A stretch of 64,000 nucleotides of DNA, taken from positions 17,568,501-17,632,500 of the forward strand of contig AP031356.1 of assembly GCA_037833965.1 (NCBI GenBank), given 5' to 3'. Within the stretch, counting starts at the first letter, position 1, and each line of letters opens with the position of its first letter. A model generated the notes under the pieces. It saw only the letters and a list, made by a program, of their open reading frames with translations. It was not told where the DNA came from and did not search any database. Shown one piece after another: positions 60,326-64,000 of the stretch. The translations under genes were made by a program, and so were the position numbers. The stretch comes from Marchantia polymorpha subsp. ruderalis. Lineage: Eukaryota > Streptophyta > Marchantiopsida > Marchantiales > Marchantiaceae.

Positions 60326-62255
60326 CCAGACTGGCCTAGAATGATAAACCAGAAGCTTTATCATTTGTCTATAATCTCTAAGCAGCCCTGCCCCGACTGT
60401 GGGATCTGCGAGGTAGATGATTACGCAGTCCAGGATGATGATCTTTCAAGCATGTGGAAAATGAAAAATCCACCAACACTGTAATATATTTTATGGATAT
60501 TCATTACGTAAGCGGCCACGACACGTTCATGGAAAAGATGCACTGTCCGTGAAGTACTAGACCAAAGAGAGTTCACGTGTGAATGGACTTCTCGATATCT
60601 GTGACAGCCTTCAATTTCCAGGTAACGCGTGTCAGCAGTCATTGTCTCATGCTACCCATAAATCAGCTGCACAAATTTACAGCACACGAAAGTTTCTACC
60701 GAACTGGAAAGCGTTCACACTACGTTCCAGTCGTCAACAACAACGGTGCTACTGGCAAAGCAGACCACACCGACAAGAGTTGATTGAGTATGATTCTTTC
60801 GAGGACTGTGCCTGTGGACGTTTCAAGGTCAATAACAAACAGGAGAACATTACCAGGCACAGTCTATGTCTCAGAGACATAACTGAAAACAAGAAAGGAC
60901 AAAATCTACCAACTGAATAATCAAACAAGCAGGACATAACTTTTGGTTCATGTAGGTACACATCTGGACGAAGTGAACAATATGATGGCATAATCTGAAG
61001 TACTCCAAGTTGACGCGGTAACCGTTGGCAGATGAGTCTGCCATCTCAGGCCAAGAGAGAATCTGCATGGAAGTTTCGACAACCTAGATTCAGACTCCAT
61101 GAAGCCAGGTAACCACCAACAAATGTACGATAGACATCTACAAGTAGACCCTGAAGTTATTAGGACTATGGATCTACTTACTCTCCCTTACGCACTTAAT
61201 ACTTCTCTCCAGTGATGGGCTTGCAGCCTTGAGCAAAGATGCTCCTTTTAGTGTTGAGTTATGATTCTTTGAAGCCAACACTCGATGGTGCTTTACAAAG
61301 ATTTTGGGAGGTAGAATAACAACTTAGAATTCCGATTCGTTCGATTCGTTCGAACACTTGCAGGGCGAACATTTGGTTTCTGGTACATAAGGTAATTTCG
61401 CGAAACGATGCCTACGCGAGCTTCGTCCTTCGAGCAGTCCAAATTTTGCAGTGTCTAAAAGAAAGCACAGAATTGACTAGCTGCAACACTTCCCGGCCCA
61501 CATCTTGACAGCAGGCCGGCTTCTAACTAATCTAGAAAAATACCATGGAAAGCGCCATTCTATGCGGATCAAAGGAAACCATTATAGTGCCATCAATAAC
61601 AACCGGCAGCACTTCACATCAAGCCCATCTTAGAGACAACCGTAAGCGCGTCTTGGAACAGTGAAAATAATTATAATAGAGAAGAAAAAAAACAAACCTT
61701 CCACTCAACTTGAAGGAGCTTAGTCATTGATCAAGAATTATAATAAATGACTACGATTAAAGACCTGAGTTGCAACCAGTGATCTCCAGTCTCGAGTCTC
61801 CCTTCAAGGTGATCATGACGATGATCATCACCTTGCTGATGACCCTACTTATCATCACAGGTGAAGGTTTCGGTATCTGACCACCTCTGTCATGATTCTC
61901 ATGATAGAGGTCATAAAATTGGATGAACTGATATGGAAGTCATGCAGATGCCGCTTCTGAGATGCTGCGCAAACGTCATCACAATGGACTCCCCAAAGAC
62001 AGCAATGCTATATTATCAAGACAGTTAGGGTGAGTTCATGCTCCCCGTGCAGATAGATTCATACGGTAAGTGCTGTAGAAAGAATCTCTCACCAGGACCT
62101 AGGGAGGATCACTCTCGACCTACTTTGATCAAGCGAAATAATGGATGAATTGGTTTATTGAATCACGATCTATGTACAAATTGACAAAGAGAAGGCCATC
62201 GATATTCAGGCCCACTCGTCCAGCTTCAGGAGGAGAGCAGATGCCAGTTGTGAGA
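60326..62255. other. Intergenic region between convergent lipase and deaminase genes
   Basis: Holds the presumed 3' UTRs of both genes. Short frames only. Two hairpins near 61.8-61.9 kb are listed separately. GATTCGTTC is repeated at about 61335. Confidence 0.5.
61806..61911. repeat. Two hairpins downstream of the deaminase gene
   Basis: AAGGTGAT (61806-61813) pairs with ATCACCTT (61827-61834). ACCTCTGTCATGA (61883-61895) pairs over 13 positions with TCATGATAGAGGT (61899-61911), loop TTC, with one G.T pair. They lie about 350-450 nt past the deaminase stop codon and could be in its 3' UTR on the minus strand. Confidence 0.6.
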
Positions 62256-63293
62256 CTAAGCTTCGAACACCCTGAAGGAAGCTTTGGGGCTAATTCTGTC
62301 CAGGACGAGCTTTATCGTGTCGGCCTGCCGAACTGTAGCTCCCGCTTTTTCCACGAGAGCTACGTGCAAGATCTCATCGAACTGTCCCCCTCCTTCGGCC
62401 ACAAAGGCCACAACTGCTGCCTGCAGCGGTGGAAGACTGGGATTGTACGCAGCCGACTCAAAGTATGAACCCTTGTACAAATTGCCTTTCCTGGTCATCA
62501 TCGACAGGCCTGAAGGGCAGTTGGTGTAGGGTGCGTACGAGTGGTTGGCGGCCTCGAGAGCTAAACTTTGCAGTTGAATGAGCTTCTGAGCCTCGGGGGC
62601 GGCATCTAAGAGCTGTTGATCGGAGAAATTGGCTCTCTCCTCGTGTCCTTGCCCATTTGCGATTGCGAGTGTCATGCCGTTCATCCCCTGTACCGACTGG
62701 TCTACGCTTCCAACCGAATGGTCCTCATGGTGCCCAGCTGAATGCCTCGTGGCATCTTCTAAGATGTCAGATGCTTCTTGCGGACTCGGATTCAAACACA
62801 GGCTGTTAGATTGGGGTTCCAGAAGGAGAGGGAAATCGTCCTCCAGAAGATCCTGAGGTCCAAATCTGTGAGGGAGAAAGTAAGAGAGCTCATGCGTTTC
62901 GGCTTTGGAGTCCGCAATCAGAATTCGGAGATCCGACGCTCCTCTCAATTCCTGGAGGAACTGGCGACAATGCCCACACGGAGCTGCCGACACGGCTAGG
63001 AATTGGAGGCGACGCTCGCCATTCCGAGCTGCATTCGCCACCAGAAACTGCTCGGCATGGATGGAGTTGTTCAGAGGAAGACCTACAAATTCGATGTTCA
63101 CTCCCCGAAAGACGCGACCGCTGGATCCGAGCCCCACTGCACCCACATGGAATTTCGAGATGGGAGCTCTGGCGAGCGACCGTGTAGGCTCCACCAGAGT
63201 GGCCAGAAAGCCTTCAAGGCTCAATCCGCTAGCTTTGTGCAGGCGATCGACTTCCTCGGCCTCAATCACGAAGGGCAGTTTGCCTTCTTTCAT
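62256..63293 (-). CDS. CDA1: Cytidine deaminase, dimeric plant type
   Basis: Intronless frame of 345 codons; the ATG at 63291-63293 is chosen because the open frame upstream holds only a GTG. Cytidine deaminase converts cytidine and deoxycytidine to uridine forms in pyrimidine salvage and breakdown, probably in the cytosol. The N-terminal half has the substrate segment FHVGAVGLGSSGRVFRGVNI and the zinc site HAE (79-81) plus PCGHC (105-109), with Glu81 as proton shuttle. The C-terminal half (about 236-345; NHSYAPYTNCPSG, then YFESAAYNPSLPPLQAAVV) is the degenerate second domain, where HAE is replaced by ESA. This matches plant and E. coli CDA, which work as dimers of two-domain chains. The linker at about 162-233 is rich in Asp, Glu and His and is longer than in Arabidopsis CDA1 (301 residues). 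Confidence 0.93.
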   Translation of the reverse strand: MKEGKLPFVIEAEEVDRLHKASGLSLEGFLATLVEPTRSLARAPISKFHVGAVGLGSSGRVFRGVNIEFVGLPLNNSIHAEQFLVANAARNGERRLQFLAVSAAPCGHCRQFLQELRGASDLRILIADSKAETHELSYFLPHRFGPQDLLEDDFPLLLEPQSNSLCLNPSPQEASDILEDATRHSAGHHEDHSVGSVDQSVQGMNGMTLAIANGQGHEERANFSDQQLLDAAPEAQKLIQLQSLALEAANHSYAPYTNCPSGLSMMTRKGNLYKGSYFESAAYNPSLPPLQAAVVAFVAEGGGQFDEILHVALVEKAGATVRQADTIKLVLDRISPKASFRVFEA

Positions 63294-64000
63294 CGAAAGA
63301 TCTCGGATCGCACCACAATTCCACACAATCCCACTCTCCGCCCGACAATTCACTGCCACGGCCCTCGAATCCCAGATTTGCGCTACCCACGCCGGGTCCC
63401 AGACGATCACGCATCAGTCTTACACAATCGCCAGCCCAACATCCACATCCGGATTCCGAACCGCGCTTCCGCGCACACACAATCTTCACACGGGACTGCC
63501 TCTTCCGCCCGCCTCTAGGTCCAGCTTTCCAGCCTCACTGCTCAAAGTGAACCCCAACCATTGCCCGCATCGTAATTTATGCCTCGCCCCAACAGTAAAG
63601 CAATCCAACCCCGGGTCCGCGAAAGATCCAAGCAGAGAAACGGGGCAATGTGGCTCCGCGGCTCTGGGTGGGGCTCGGGTGCTCCGCACACTTGTCACAC
63701 AGGTCGGAAATTCAGGATCCTCCAGATTTCACCACGCTCGGATCGATCGTCGTCGTCGGCTGTGGAGCCCTCGGTGCACTCCACGAGACGAGGAGCAGCA
63801 GCAGCAGCAGGAGCAGGCGCAAGCGAGGAGAGCAAGAAAAGAGGGCCAGAGGAGAAGACCGGGCCCGGCCGCGCCTGTCAGCTTTGTATGCGCCTCGAGG
63901 AGCCGTGCAGCCTTTCTCGTCCACTTCTGTGGAGCCGAGCACTGTCCCTGTCCCTGTCCCGGTCCCTGTTCCTGTCCCACACGCCTCCCTCCGACTGCGA
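63294..64000. other. GC-rich leader and promoter region of the deaminase
   Basis: High GC DNA. A CTGTCC hexamer repeat lies at about 63944-63979 and an AGC repeat near 63793-63812. On the minus strand two overlapping open frames carry a Leu-run (LLLLLLLLLV) or Cys-run; these follow from the AGC repeat and are not called. The region may hold the deaminase 5' UTR, or the first exon of a gene beyond the window edge. Confidence 0.4.

Noticed and set aside
63712-63980. Minus-strand frames with Leu or Cys runs that mimic signal peptides
   Set aside because: The runs come from an AGC/CTG repeat, and two frames are equally open. A first exon of a gene beyond the edge remains possible but unsupported.
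1-64000. CRISPR arrays, bacterial operons or phage genes
   Set aside because: No regularly spaced identical repeats and the gene structure (introns, long gene-free spaces) is eukaryotic.
1-64000. tRNA, 5S or spliceosomal RNA genes
   Set aside because: Scanning for B-box, upstream element and Sm-site words found only isolated partial matches without a foldable gene around them; a covariance-model search was not possible.

Overview
The window looks like nuclear DNA of a land plant. The reasons are two plant-type genes (a cytidine deaminase with duplicated domains and a nine-exon acid lipase with GT-AG introns), Ty1/copia gag-protease debris, an F-box fragment and long AT-rich stretches full of repeats. 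A bryophyte, perhaps a liverwort such as Marchantia, is my best guess. It rests on the style of the 1,045-codon repeat-associated ORF (basic head, Pro/Arg/Ser-rich middle, long coiled coil). This is inference, not a database result.

Layout. 1-14.4 kb: no recognisable gene. It holds a 27-bp duplication, a hairpin pair near 4.95 kb, and an AT-rich block (about 7.1-13.25 kb) carrying tandem duplications with a recurring unit of about 114-119 bp. 14.4-15.9 kb (minus): an intact PIF/Harbinger transposase-derived protein that appears to have lost its catalytic residues, with an upstream region containing an E2F-type motif. 17.0-21.5 kb: AT-rich, one decayed coding patch. 21.9-23.2 kb (minus): an ankyrin-repeat pseudogene. 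23.2-30.6 kb: no secure gene, but a foldback element with a TATA-type sequence at its edge, diverged tandem repeats, a possible small membrane protein and two perfect palindromes. 30.6-31.5 kb (minus): two exon-like open frames of unknown family that stop at an AT-rich block. 32.8-38.4 kb: a GC-rich repetitive element of unclear class. Its ends carry short inverted repeats, it encodes the 1,045-codon ORF, and it is peppered with two families of short palindromes.

39.5-40.7 kb: broken Ty1/copia gag-protease. 41.0-42.3 kb: a pair of diverged direct repeats. 42.4-43.1 kb: two near-touching perfect palindromes and a 29-bp hairpin, followed by an F-box fragment. 43.5-56.6 kb: no secure gene. It contains a 57-bp minisatellite, twin hairpins that share the same loop sequence, and a 337-bp long inverted repeat. 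56.6-60.3 kb (plus): the acid lipase gene, with an exact 131-bp tandem duplication across the end of exon 1 and its splice donor. 62.3-63.3 kb (minus): intronless cytidine deaminase with a GC-rich leader.

The secure genes are the lipase, the deaminase and the transposase-derived gene. They are unrelated housekeeping or domesticated functions with no sign of joint action. The most unusual property of the window is its many perfect or nearly perfect palindromes and foldbacks, of several unrelated sequences and sizes, spread between about 24 and 52 kb. I do not see a new multi-gene system.
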